A DNA stretch of 64,000 nucleotides from Puffinus mauretanicus (Eukaryota; Chordata; Aves; Procellariiformes; Procellariidae), in contig JAJKFH010002505.1 of NCBI GenBank assembly GCA_023333565.1, positions 186,001 through 250,000 on the forward strand, given 5' to 3'. Of this stretch, positions 22,480-36,900 are shown piece after piece. The translations under genes and the position numbers were made by a program. The notes beneath the pieces are model-generated. The model saw only the letters and a list, made by a program, of their open reading frames with translations, was not told the origin of the DNA and ran no database searches. Each line of letters opens with the position of its first letter. Position 1 is the first letter of the stretch.

Positions 22480-25400
22480 GTACAGTTGCCTCCGGTACAG
22501 TAGTAATGCAGTGGTAGCGTGACACTTTTTGTGGAACTCGGTGATGGTGTAGCCGAGGGTGATTGCTGAGGAAACGGGGACTGGAAAAGAGGCATCGAAC
22601 TTGCAGCGAACAAAAGAACCCTGAGGAGAGCGGTTGTTTCTGACTTCTCCACTTGGGACCGCGTTGCAGGATTAAAACGAAAGTCAAATCACCCTGGGTC
22701 GGTGCCCCTTTTGAGTGTAACTGCCCTGTGCTATGTTTGTCCTTTGCCTGACTGAATACACGTGCAATACAAATAACTAGACACTGTCCTGAGCTGAAGA
22801 ACAGCTAGACACCTCTCAGGAGATGTCACTGCACTTCAGTGGACATGGGTACTGCAGCAGCATCCATTTTCAACAGAAAAAACCCTGCATAGTCTGCTGC
22901 AAGAAACAAACAAAAAAAAATCAATTTGGGAGTTCAACAATTCAGTTAACTTTGTTGTTTTTCAGCACTTAACAGAAACCAGGGCCAAAATGTGCGACGG
23001 GTGTGTTGTGCTGAGGCAATCGGATCAGGCCTGGGGTTGCTCAGTGCCACAATAACCCCCACTCCATGATTTGTTTCCCTGTATATCCCCTCTTTCTACT
23101 CGCAAATTCTCCTCCTCTACCACCCTCATCCCCTCCCATAAACAGCCCACACTTGTTTACCTTCTCCCTGTTATCCCTGGTTTTACAGATTTTGTACTCT
23201 ATTTGGTATTTATGATAATGACTGCCCTGAAAATTTATCAGTTCTGTCAAGCTAACACCTCCTTTTTGTCTTGCTAGGTGTGCCATCTGCACACATCTCC
23301 CTGATGGCTGTAGGCAGTATCCAGTAATTGGTCTTTTTATAGCATTAGTGACACTAGGCACGGTTAGCTGTCAGCATGCACCCCTCAACACGACCGAGAG
23401 AAGCAGGCCATTGGAGTCACCAGAGGTACCCACAGCCAGGTTTGCTGGACCCCTGGAGAGCTGCTTGCCCAAGGTATGCGAGGGGCAGCAGGGCACCTGC
23501 AGCTCAGGGCCTTGCTCTGCAGCACTGCAGCACTTCCCGAGCTGCCCCAGCCACCCTGCAGCAGGGAAGAAGGTGTAGGATAACAAAGGGCAGCGCTGGA
23601 GTATCCCAGCTCAGAAGAAAATTAAGACTTTTCAGCTTTTGTGCAATGTGATGAGTCACCACATTGCTTTTTGTTGCTAAAATAAAGTCTGGTGGAGAGA
23701 CTTGGGATGTTTACTATGTGGACCAGCCAAAAAAACAGGACCAAACTACATAATCCTCAGTTGGCCTCTAGACTGTGTCTGTACTGACTCCACAAAGATG
23801 CACTGGAGAGCAAGTCTGGATGCCCTGGACAGCTGCTGCAGACCTGCACCTCAAGCATTCTGATCTGTGCTGCAGCTCAGCTGGAGCAAGGTCTGGAACA
23901 GATGCCTGTGACACAGATTACCTCCACAGCTCTCCAACTGTCTTCTCAGCCATACCCAAATTTTCATAGGGAGAGAATATTTAGTTCACTCAAGATTAAC
24001 AGAAGCAGATTTGTCTGTAGAGTGGATGAGAGGGAACAAAATCCTGGACTGGTATTAGGAGCATGCCAAGTGACTAAGGGTACCAAAAAGGAGTTGGCAG
24101 CATGATGCAGTTAGGTACCAATAGTAGGGTGAAAAGTGTCTCTGGAAAGCAGAACACTGGTAGGCAGAAAGTTAAGAGACAGGGATCATTGGTAGCAATG
24201 TCCAGTATGCTCCCCTGTAACATACATGTGGTGGAAGGCAGGCAAAGAAAAATGGTGTTAGAAAAGAATGGGATTTGCCTTGGTACTAGGAAATTGAGAA
24301 CACTAATTTATCTGTCTCCTTCACCTAAACCAAAACTGAAGTAGGGTGTTAGGTACGCAACTAGGGAAAAAAAGTGTACACAGCACATTTTAAAGTAAAG
24401 CTTGAGGGAACCTGCACCCATTGTGCCGATTCCACATCTGAAATAAAAATGTCTTCCTCCTTGCATTATACTTTTGCTACACCATTAGGCTGGAAACATT
24501 ACCCCAAATCCCAGGCTCCTTGCTTCTCCAGCACCCAACACCATTCTGTAAACACAATCTCCGATCTTATTCCTTCATCAAGGATGTGGTTTGGATGAAT
24601 GAACCCAGTTTACTAAATGATTCATACTACTTTGCATTTTCCTTTCTGATCACTACATGTCAACTGCAAGACTTAATTGTTTCCAGATCATTTAGAAAAA
24701 TGTTCGACAGAAATAACCCTCAGCGACGCCTCCCAGAAATACTCTCCTATACTTAAAATCTGTCAGTCAGCTATGATGTGCCTTATTGATCCTTTTTAAA
24801 ACTAAATTAAACACCTTTTTTTGTTTTACTACGCCTACTCAGCACAAAACCACTTTGATTGCTCATTAGTATAAGCTTTTCTTCTTACAAGAGCATCTTG
24901 TACCAGCCTTTTTTTATTGCTCTGTTTCAGCTGTCAGGATGCTCAGTTCTCCCAAGCACTCAGCTTGTCCATTTTAAAAACTGGCATTTGCTTTCTTCCA
25001 GTGCAGGACCTTACTCACCATCCTGAAATTTAATTGAAACTGTCTTCAGAGGAGAAGAGATCTCTTAGGCCAACTTTTGGGGACTCAGCTTTGGGAAACT
25101 GTATCATTTCAAAGCACGGGGCATACATGTTGTTAGCAGAAACAATTTGACTAAAAACAGTCAGACCGTGACTGAAGTCACACCAGACAGACAGAGAACA
25201 GCAAGCCGATCAATCAGGCAGATATAAGATCAAAGGTAAGAGGTGGTATTTTGTTGAGAGCAATAGGGTTTATGTTAATTTATCATTTTAAAAAATCCCC
25301 AATAAGTTTATGGCTGGCTGTATAACATTGTCAAAAAATCTGTTCACTGACCCTCTTCCTCTCCGTCTCCTCAAGTCCAGAACAGGTAACTGTCTAATTT

Positions 25401-27690
25401 TGTATTATCCTTCCTGAAGAAATATTCAATAATTTTTGTAGTTAGGTGATATGCTCTATCAGCGTTTCGAAACACTTTTTTGCTCCACTTGTGTATTGCC
25501 TAACCATTTTGCACTACTGGAAGTTTATTTTATTCCTGTGTGTCACACTGTTCAATTTTTATGACACTTGCAAAATGGTGACACTAAATTCTCACCTTCC
25601 TGGTATCCTCATCCTGTATTATTAATTTAATGCCCTGCAGACAGCTCCAATTAAAAACCCCACAAAACGCCACAGCTCCCTCCCTTCTGAGAATCTTTGT
25701 AAATATTCTCCCCCCAAAGAAATTTACTTCCCCATACAAAAAGCTTTAACTGCATTCAGCAATCTACAACTAGACATTCATCCTTGGCATTACAATATTT
25801 TTGTCATGGGGAAAAGTATCTCCACTATAAATTTTTCCTCATCTTGTCCTGTAAGCACTTTCAAACAAACATTTGGTAACACTGTGAATGAGTTGCCCAA
25901 ACCTTTACATGTAGAATTTATATTTTAAATCTTAGCACATAAAAGGTGCTCAGAATCTTCAAGATTTGGGGCTCCCTTTTCTCAAAATAATCACAATTTA
26001 AGCTATTTGAGTTAAAAATAAATTAGCTCAGATCAGGCACTGAGTTTGAGAAGACTGACTCATCAAAAGTCAAATGTCAACTTGATGACAGAAAGAGCTT
26101 CTACCCAGTGTTCACAGAAAACTTAGTTTATCTTTCTCTGTTCTCTAACGAAAGGCTGCAATTTAACAATTTACCGATTGTGCTGCATAGTTCAGCCAGA
26201 AAGGTGGATCCGAAAAGACTGAAAGTAGCCAAGTTTAAGTCATATCTATATTTTTTATCATCCATGAAACACAAAGAACAATTTCATAAACATATAATTC
26301 TAAAACATGCTGGGAAGGTGTTATTACATGCTTAATCCAGAAAACATATATGGCCCAAGGATAAAACATAGTACATACAACACCTCCAAAACCTATTTAT
26401 GCATACAGTAGTTTTAAAAATGTTGTAACGAAATATAAGGTGCCAGCCCTACAATATTAAAACTGCTAAAGCAAATAATTTCAAATAGAACAACTGAGGA
26501 TTAGCTTTGCAGATTACAAATACCAAATCTGACCTTGGTAACAAAAAAAAAGAACAAGCTTCTGTAACACAATCCACCATGTGAGACTTAGCTCCAGCTT
26601 TTACATTACATGGTTCATCCTCGAGGTAGATACCATCCAGAACTGAAGATGTACTGTCTATAGGATATATTAAATTCAGCAGCTAATCATCCATCAATCA
26701 ACAAAACTAATTTGAGAGCTGTCTGCTTATGCAATTGAAACAAAGGCACTTCGTAATACGGGGTTAAGTTTCCTACTGGAAAGAGTAACAAAGGTAAGAA
26801 AGGAGAAACACTGATATGAATTAATCTCATCAATGCCTTTTTAACAGACACTTTCCCCCAGAATTTGCAGGGAACAGATTCCCATGCAAGCCTCTAGTCA
26901 GACAGAAGTACAGTCTGTCAGCAGAGAAAACTCCAGAGCCTCATGTTCTGATCTCCAGACAAAACATCCAGGCTCAACTAGGCAAGACTCCCTAAAGTGA
27001 CAGAAGCCAACAGCCCACAGGCAAACTCTGAGTAACAGCAAAGGACTCATCACAATGGAAGAAAAAAACCCCAAAACAACAAAAAACCCAGACTGCATTA
27101 AGACATTGCACTTTATCTGCTCTCCCCACCACCTCCACCACTATGTTCCAACTAAACTGGTACAGCAACTGAAGCTGACATATTCTGCCTACCCCCCTCC
27201 TCCAGTCATTCAAGTTTTTTTTCCTTACTTAGAAAAAAATTGCATGGAAAAAACACAATGGAGGGGACAGCATCATCACTGTATCATAAACTCTGTAATG
27301 CAGAAGGATGTTTTGGATTAATGCACACTGGTCTGTAGAAGCATCACCCAAAAAAAGATAAAACCAAGGGAAAAGAGCCAAAAATACTCAGTTTTAGAAA
27401 AAAAATTGTTCTTAACTGCACTTAACTGTACAACTTAACTGTGAAGGCACATAGCCACGCCGAGGCATCCTTTTCCTCTAGAAATGCCAAGCTTTTTCCT
27501 ATCCGAGAATTTCTCGCAGTACAATGCATTTCAGCAGCACAAAAACAGCTGCTGTTGCTGGATGCCCTCCTCAAACAGAAAGAACGGGAGGCCTGGCAAT
27601 AGGTCTGTGCTGCAAACAGAACAGTTACACGGGATGTTTTGCACTGAGAAGCAACAAGCTCTCACCAGGATTCCACTGGCCCAGGAGTAA
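22480..27690. other. RBM12-NFS1 intergenic region
   Basis: About 5 kb between the RBM12 promoter and the NFS1 3' end. Open frames are short and lack domains. A stretch around 24860-25020 has wording reminiscent of old CR1/L2-like LINE sequence but is too diverged to call. Nothing else recognisable. Confidence 0.6.
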
Positions 27691-27698
27691 CACACTGA

Positions 27699-27704
27699 TT
27701 TAAT
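27699..27704 (-). terminator. Candidate NFS1 poly(A) signal
   Basis: Minus-strand ATTAAA about 250 nt past the NFS1 stop codon. A second ATTAAA lies much closer to the stop (about 27905-27910). No AATAAA was found between them, so the 3' UTR end remains uncertain. Confidence 0.3.
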
Positions 27705-27948
27705 TTTCTTATTAGAAAATAAATTATGTTTCAGCATAAATTTCTGTGTGTCAATATAAATGCAATGGGTGTTACATCATCCTGCCTTTCTCCAGGACAA
27801 GAAGAGATTTCTTTGTGATCAGAAAAGGTAGTTTTCCAGTCGAATTGCAAGTGTCAAAAAACAGAAGTGCTGCGTAATTTGTTCAGGAATGTACAGAAAA
27901 TGCATTTTAATCCACATCCGTATGTAGTCCATGGATAGTGATGTTTTC

Positions 27949-30900
27949 TCAGTGCTGAGTCCACTTAATGCTTTTGAGGTCAATTCCATCCTGCACCATC
28001 TCCCAGAGGGGGCTGTAAAGAAAGGAGAAAAATGACGGCTATCTAAAATGCACAGGACAACATCAATAACCAAACAGACAATTTCATCAACTACACAAGA
28101 AATTAGGAGATACCTATCTTCCCCTTCTGGAGGTCAGTGAGCTTCAGACGATCAGTCCTCAATTGTGTCCTCAGCCCAAAATACAAGAGCTGAGAGGGCA
28201 GGTGCTCCCCCTCATTTCCTGCTCCCACTTTAGGCATAAAGTACTCATGTCTCTTGGAGACTGACCCCTTGCATTTGACACTGTCCACATGAGTCAGGAG
28301 TCTTTCAGTTTCACCAAAATAAAACAACTTATCCATCCATAAACTCAGTAAATACCATCTCTGGCTTAGAAACTTCTAGGGACTGCCCTATGTGCTTGCC
28401 CTACTCGTATTCTTTCCCTGATAAAGGCAGGATCTGGGAGAAGGTTTGTTATCAAGTCTTTTTCCTTAAAAATTTGTCACTACTGTTAAGATCAGGCCCA
28501 TTACCCATTCTGGCTACACTGCTTGCTTATATACAGAGATACCACCAGATTTTTGAAGCAAACAATTACTTTCAACTAAATCCAACTCTTTAAATGATTA
28601 TCATACTTAAGAAGTCTTTACGTTCAATAAGAAGATAGCTCACCTCATTTCCCTCAGCCTCTTAACATGCTGTATGCACTTCTGCACTGTATAATCTACT
28701 TCTTCCTCTGTAGTGAAACGACCAATGCCAAATCTAAACCAAAAGAAAACCAGTAAGGGCTAGAATAACATGCATATGGAGGGGTGGAACAAATCCACCA
28801 CCTACTTTTAGCAGAAAAGAAAAGTATTTGGAAGCATTAGGGAAGACCACTCCATGCACCTTATAGATGAGTGAGCCAAGTCTTCATCTGTTCCGATTGC
28901 CCGCAAAACATAGGAAGGCTCCAGAGAAGCAGATGTGCAAGCACTGGGGAAAGAGAAGGTAGGCAAATTTCAAACTTTTGTTCATGTGCAGATGCTACAC
29001 TGAAGGAACACTTCACTAGTCCCCTCCAACAAAGAACAGGTCACTTAAAGACATTTCATATTACTATGACTCTTTACAACAACCTGTATCAGCTGCCCCA
29101 GCCTCTTAGAAACCACCGGTGAATACAAGCAAGAAGAGTGGTATTTCTGCTGCTGAAGAAAAAGAATGGAAGGGGCAGGCATTAGAGAGGAATGAGGATA
29201 ATAAGTTAGGACCACAAGGTAAGAGGAGAGAACACAGATAACGCAGTAAGAATAAACACAATGCCAAACAGAAGCAGCAGGAATGTAGACTAAGAGGTAG
29301 CTGAAGTGAAGGCCATGAGAAAAAGACAAAGGAGCAAAGACAGAACTAGCCAGAGAAGGTAACATACCAACAGGAACATTAAAAAAGAAAAAGACTTCAC
29401 AAGCTGCTGTTCGGCAGCAGAACAAATAAATGAAAAACAGTGTACAGAGGAATCCAGAGCAAGATGATCTAGTTATAGTCATCACGAGAGAGAACTTCCA
29501 TCTTGAAGCAGTAGGCAAAACTGGTTACATGTTGTTACTCAATTTTTACAGGTAGCAGCATGCAGCACAAAGCAGAGCCTCGGAAGAGATTTTCAAATTA
29601 CAGAAGTGTTCAGCTTCAGAGACAGTCATGTGGAGACTTGTTCTTCCTGTTCAGAGTGCCAACATATTTCTAATTAAGATATGCTGACCGCTTTGTTCTC
29701 AAAGGTGAGGGAAGGAGGGCATCTTTACACTCCAGTAACTTCATCATGAGCATCAAGTTTGTCTTAGTAACAGAAATGTTACTTGTCACTCCTGTAGAGT
29801 CAACAGAGCTCCATAAAAGTGTATTCAATATTCTTTCTGCTTCTGCATTAAACACAGGCACTATGAGCTAATTTAATTCAGGTATTTGTCCAGCCTCGCT
29901 AGATTCTAGTTACGATCTGCCACTTGTGTGAAATCCTGCTCAGGACAGAAGCTGCTCAAATGATGGTAGCCTTTAGAACGGAAGTGTCACCAGCAATTAC
30001 AAGCCAAGGGTACTCAGATCACAGGTAACCAGTCTGCAAGGCTGGCAGGTAGGAATTTCTAGGTTGGTTTTTCTGGTTTTGTTTGGCGTTTTGGGGGTGT
30101 GTGTTTTTTTTTTTTCTTTGCTTTCAGGATGAGTAAATTTGACCTTCATTTGAAATGTGCCACTTCAGAGAAACACTATCTTAGAATGCAATCAATGCCA
30201 GGCTGACTCATTAACCGAATACGCAAATACGGGGCACAGAAGAGACGACTCCTTAGTTTGTACCTCCATTAGCAGATGTTATTTTCTCTCCAAAATATAC
30301 TGCTATCCTCCCCACATATTCCACATACCTTCCTGAAGACAGAGCCACATCTTTCAGAGCCATCAGAAGACTCTCTCCTTCCACATATGCAAAAGATAAA
30401 TTGATGCATCCTATATACAAATAAATGAAATAGAAAAAAAAACTTCCATCAACTGAAATCTAGGGCAAATCCTACTCCACATGGCAGTACTTGCACAATG
30501 TGTAGCTAAAGTGCATTATTAAGTCATGGCCATTAACACTGAGGAGCCAGACGGTTCTAAGGCTCCGGATTTTGTTAATGTTACCTGGATAGCGATGCTT
30601 TCTATCTCCATTCATAACCACATCAGGAACTTCACTCATTATTTTTGTAACTAGCCGTTCTGCCAGTTGTGAGATTCGCTTATGGTCATACTAGCAAAGA
30701 AACCAGAAAAGAGATCAAAATAATAAACAGGGTATAGTTTGACCTCACTCAAACTGCTTTGTGTCACCAGCCATGAGAAGACTGAAGTGGCTGGGTTTGG
30801 TTAGACTAGAGGAAGAACACATCTGAAACTTAAAAAGAAACTGTCAAACTTAGCCTATTCTAGAGACTGTTTTAAAAGAGAATTACCAGTTTGGTCATAG

Positions 30901-33900
30901 CTAGCTCAGCCTCCAAACCTTTCAGAAAGATCTATATACACAAGCTGCCAAATTGGCTTTCGTAAAAGCACCGAGTCTTTGTGTTTATAGACAAGTTAGG
31001 TAATGCATAAGATGACACATTTTGCAACACAAGAAAGGGCATCTATTATGGTAAGTGCCCCTTATTTCCCTAGGAGCTCTCAAACTGTACTACATAAAGA
31101 CATGAACTAGCAAATTACTGTGAACTCAGCTTTTACAACACATAACCTACACAATGAGAACTGCCCATGTGCAGTGGCTCATTCTAGACTAAAAAATGAG
31201 GTGACTTACACTAAAAAAGCAGTAAGGTATTGTATCAGCCCTGGTGCACAGAAATGGCCAGACGCACACATGCAATTCATGCTTGTTTACACGCTTGAAA
31301 AAGCTTCAGAAGAAAACAAGGCTATCTCAAATATTCCTTGGTTTAGAAACATCAAAACTTTGCCAGGCAAGGAAGAGAATCCAGATCTGAGGCTCGTGGA
31401 GAATTCAAGCTCTGCAGGCTCTCCAGCCTCTAACAAGGCTTCCATAACCACCCAGCTCAGACGGCAGAGCTCTGCCTGTCTCCCAGGAAGAAGCTTGATC
31501 CTATCTGTACAGATATCTGGCTTATGCATTCCATTGGCACTATATTAAAGGATTTTTACATTCCAGCTGTAAGGAATGCATTGGTGCCCACAAACAGATA
31601 TAGCAGCACACAGAGGCTCAGATACCAGACCCAGCAAATAAACTTTACCGTCCAAGCTAGGAAAAAAAAAAGAAGCTCTTAGTTGCAAAGCTGCAGTAAA
31701 CTTGAACTTATATACATTTAATAGGTATGATAATGGACTAGGAAGTCTTATTTTTTTCAATATACATTACATAAACATGATTTATTCCATTTCAGAGATG
31801 CTACTAATACATGTGTGCAGAATGGAGAGATGAGTACAAGCACTTAAAGCCGTATTTCACTAAAACTGTCAACTGTAAACCTGCTGTAGAAACCAATGAT
31901 TCAAACCACTTCAAGAAAAAAGAACTTAAGAAAAGCTGAAAATCAACTTCCAATTACCCAAAAACATCCTCAAAGATCTCAAAACATTTACTTAATGTTA
32001 CAACATGAGAATCAAATTTAATTCAGGCACATGGACACAAAAAGACTTAAGGAATCTAAGCCCTCACTGGCCCCGTTATATTATTTTCTGGAATCCAGGA
32101 CAAATACCTTCTCCCACATACCTCCATCTCTTGCTGTGCCACTTCACACGCTGCCCCCAGGCCCACTGCTAAAGGAGTGGGCACAGTCCCAGACCGCAGT
32201 CCTCTCTCCTGGCCTCCCCCACTTTGCAGGGGTTCTAGCCTGACACGTGGTCGACGGCGAACATAGATAGCACCAACCCCTTGAAAAGAAGAAAAGCTGT
32301 TTTAGTATACACCCACACTTCTGAAATAACGAAAAGGAACTCCAAGGTTTGGAAACATTCCTTATTTCCACAGCAAACAGGTATTTGGACACTTCATGGG
32401 AGAAAAATGTAGTGAACACATACAGAAGCACAGTATTTTCTAGGAAATGGTGTTTGTTCCCACCGTTCATGTTCCTCTTCATTCAGGCTCCCAGAGCTTC
32501 AGCCATGGGAGAAGCTCAGTTTCTCCCAGCATGCTTCAGCCACTGAAGGACTCGACTTCTCACAATTCCTGTGCACAGCTGAAGTTCATCCCTTTGCACT
32601 GAAGTTTTGATGTGCAGGTATTTCATTCATTCATGTTCCCTTACTGACTTCCAACTGAAAGCTCTAGAAGAACTCCTTTCCCAGGCCAGCACCAGTCCCA
32701 GGAGTCCTCCCCCTTTCTTCTAATTACGGAGACTCATCAGTGGCACCAATTTCCAACGGGCAGATTAGATGAGCCAGTTTTGACAGCCAGCCAATTTCAC
32801 TCTCTAGTCTCCTCACCTAGAAACTTGACTTCCATGTCTTCATGTGCCTTGGCATACCTAACAAGTGACTGTCACCACAGGAAGAATGGTTGCAACTTCT
32901 GGTCATAGTAAGTTGTGAAAATTTATGTCTGTCACCTGCCCGAAGTTATTGGTTGAAAATTTAGTCCTCGTCCAGAGATATGTCTTCAGCTCTCAGGAGA
33001 GCTTGTACAGAAAAAGATGACATATTGAAAAAATAATAATTTTGCCTTTTGTTTCTGAGTAGCACATAGAATACAGCAAACCTGATTTATGTCTTTCTAC
33101 ATCCAGTGTTACAAACTAAATGGACTGTGACAGCGATAATAGCTGAACTTCTACTATTTGGGAGTCAACTAGAAAATCCATAGCCGGATTTTAAACCCCA
33201 TTCTGCAAAGAAGATGCACAAATGGGGTTGGGGGAAGAAGCCATTGGAAGTAGAAGACAACTAAAATCACTAAGAATTTAAACTTTCCAGTTACCCTTTG
33301 ATCTCCTTGTTGAAAGTTACACTTGGGTCTAAACTTTGCCCTATAACCTATTTCAACCATTTCAGCATCAATGCTGCTTCACACCAAGCAGATGACTCCT
33401 GAAAAGCCACTCCTCCTAATGCTGCCACCATTGTAAGATACTGTTTCTTCCTTTGGTGAAGCCACCTCACAACCCACCATCACTGAAGATTCACTTACTG
33501 CAGCTCTAAGTCTAGCAGCAGTGCCTGAACTACTCCAAAGTCAGTCCAATACATGGATTAGAATAGTTTTCTACAGTTTAAGTAACAGTCACTATGACAG
33601 ACAGGTTTGACTTCATACCTTGTGTAGTTACCTTAAGGTAGGCATGGAAACAACAATTCTCTAGAAAAGCACTTCAGTAAGTACCTTTGGGCCCATAAAT
33701 TTTATGGCCACTGATGCTCATTAGATCAATTTTCATGTTGTTGACATCCATAGGAATTTTACCAATTGCTTGTGCAGCATCTGTGTGGAAGAAAACCTTA
33801 CGTGCACGGCAGATCTCACCTGTAATAAAAACACAAAAGCAAAAAAACCCACATTATCTCATCTAATCGTTATGATTCCAATGATTCCATCAATGAATCT

Positions 33901-36900
33901 AAAGCATTGGTTTATAGCAGGGATCAGTTCTGAGGTGACAAAGGAAGAAATGGGTGCTGTCATGTTTCTTTTACAGTAAAGTGTCTTAAGCTGCATAGGA
34001 GCTATTCTAGGTGATGCCTAGCTGGGCACAGGTTTAGGCAGGTCAGCAGGTAAGACTACAGTGAATTTCTTCAGTTGAGAAGTTAAAAAGTCTTCTGCTG
34101 TTAAGAAGTGAGATTGTTTCCAAACCCACACCTACCAAGTTTAAATACAAAGGGCTGCACGGGACATCCAAGTTTCCCCACGGGGATGACTCCACAGCTG
34201 GACAAAATGAAAATTTTTTTTCTTGATTCTTTTTCTTCTCAACATCAGTCCAGTACAAGCTAGCCTTAGTTTCAAGTTTATATTTGCCAAGTATTTTTAT
34301 GCCATTTCCTCTATTATCCAAGTTTTGCAATACTCTGCTTCAAAACTTTTCTCAGAATTGTCACTAGTCCTCACACATGCTGATTATTCCCACCTAAAGT
34401 CACTCAAGCCTGTAATCAATGTTTTTGCATCCAGAGCTAAAATACACTCAGGAACAAAATAATGTAATGTAATGTAAAGTTCACGGGCAGTGAACTTAAA
34501 TATTATTTATTTTTGTCATCAAAAAACTCACAAACCATCTTCCACAAAACCCGTACCTAGCACAGTTGCATCCCAGATCTTCTTGCACAACAAGTTCAGC
34601 ATTATCTTTTATAAGAGAAGTTGTCCTCCTGCGGTCCAGCAAGAATGGCATTGCTACTGCTAATATCATGCCATAACCCTCCGCTAACAAGGCGTTAGGT
34701 TACCTCTGCAAGGCCCCAGTCCTGGCCTATTATACCTGTTATCAAAGTGTTACTGAGAACTTACTGTGGGAACCAGAGCTTGGTACGAGCTATCTCTGGC
34801 ATTTAAGCATGGGACAACACTAACGGCCTTGACAATACAAGCACAGGAGGAAAATACAGTCCTCAGGGCTATAAGCAACTCGCTGATCATCAATTACTTG
34901 TCAATGAAGAAATATAACCTGAAGAGCCTTGAGGAAAATGCTGCTTTGAGCTTAATAAAGAAAAAAAAAATGCAGCAGCTATGCAAGAGGAAAATCAGCT
35001 GCACAACAGGATAAAATGCCTGCCACAGCCTGAGAAAACAATACCCTCCAGAACCATGCAGTATAAACTCCAGGGCAGAGACCAAAGCCTAAAAACTGTC
35101 TAAAAACTCAAACATCTTATGAAAGGACATCTTGAGTATGAACGGCACAGAGGAGGTGTTTTTTCACTGTCATGGGAAATGTTATCAAGGAATGACCATT
35201 GGATCCAGGGAGCTGCATATGTGAGCCACCTGCTCACCCTGCCTGCTCCAACGACCCTGGTTCTCCAGCTCTCCCTTCACCTGCTTTGAGGTCCCTGTCT
35301 CTCCATCTGTCTGCTCAGAGCCTGGCTCACCCTCTCCCTGCCTCCTGTTCCAGAAACCTGGCTCTGCAGCAGCCATTTGACCTCCAAACCAATTGTTCAT
35401 GACTGTATATGGCAATATTGGGGGCAAAGGGGTGTCTAAGTGTGGTGCTCACCATCCCCTCCTGCCCCAAATTCTGCACATTTCTCCTCTTGAGCACTAC
35501 AAGCGCTCAATAAATCATTATAGTATGTAAACTCAATTTGGCCAGTTATTCTGTGCAATTTTTTCATCCATCATACAATTCAGAATGAAACTAGAAACAC
35601 TGCAGCTGATCTGTACTACAAGGCTATAATTGCTGCAATACTCACTGCAAAAGTACTGAATTTCATCCTCATTTCCCTTTTAAAATAAGTTTTTATTTGG
35701 GACACCATTATTATTTATTCCTTAACTATACTACACGTCATCTTTTGCATCAGTAGCACTTGGCTATGAAAATATTAAGTAAAATGAAGAAGAAGCGACA
35801 TTAGCTGGCCTCTGGAAGCCATGGTGTACTTACCAATGTCATGAATTGGCTGCTTTACTCCTATTTCATTATTCACAGTCATTACAGAAACTAAACTTGT
35901 ATCTGGCTGGAATGCAGCCTCCAACTCCTGGTGAAATATGCAAACAGACAGCAGTTGTGACTAACAGCAGAAGCAAGATTCCTGTGCACACCTTCAATTT
36001 GCTAGCAAATCTTAACCACCAGCCCCCTAACTAGCGCATTACCAACAAACCCCTTGGGTTCTGACAAACAGTCCTGGTGAGAGCACTAATCCACATGAAC
36101 ACGAAATTCCTGTAGGAAGAGGAGCGTGATCAATTGCATTTCTGCATATCCTAACCTGGTATGCACTGTGCCACCTGACTTCATTAAATCAAGTCAGAAC
36201 AGGCTTGTTCTCATATATTCCTCTGAACTATTTTCTTTAATGAATTAACCACCCACAAAACAGCTTAAGCCACAACTAGACAAAGCGAGGTTGACTATAA
36301 AGGAACTGCACTATATACAAGAAAGCATCATGCAAAGGAGTCTGCCAGCAAAGTTCTCAGAGAACATGACTAACACTTCTGTGCCTGCAGGCTTGATCCC
36401 TCTACCCCACCACATACACACAACATCTCTCCAAGCCAGATGATGGGGCTAGAAATAAAACTGATGCTGTCCTGTATTACATGACATAAATGATGAAATA
36501 AGCATATACAACTTCTAAATCCCAGGACTGCGGCCAGTACACCCAGAAGGGTCAGTTCATGGTCAGCAATCAAGTATTCTAATTGCTGTGTCTGACGCCT
36601 TGAGTAGCTCAGGTCATGAAATTTCACCACTACTCCTGTACCAAAGCCAGCTCCATCCTAATCATGTACTGGGCTCTCTATAGGGTATTCAACAGCTCCA
36701 CCTGCATGGGTATGAAGGACAGCAGGTGAACAGCGGGATGAGAGATGGATGTTTTGGTTGAGAAAAAGTCTAGAGCACCAGACAGAACAGAAACTCCTTC
36801 TCCAGCTGTGACGGAGATTTCACTGTGACTTTCATTCTACCTTGTAATACTTATCATCCTTTCCTCTTTATCATCAAGAGGACACAAGGTCCTCTCGAGC

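Noticed and set aside
24860..25030. Possible ancient CR1/L2-like LINE sequence
   Set aside because: A few phrases ('ggcatttgctttcttccagtg') resemble LINE 3' regions, but no extended match or frame could be followed by eye.
31120..31548. 142-codon plus-strand open frame in an NFS1 intron
   Set aside because: No recognisable domain. It lies between NFS1 exons 30690 and 32122 on the opposite strand, without splice or promoter signals.
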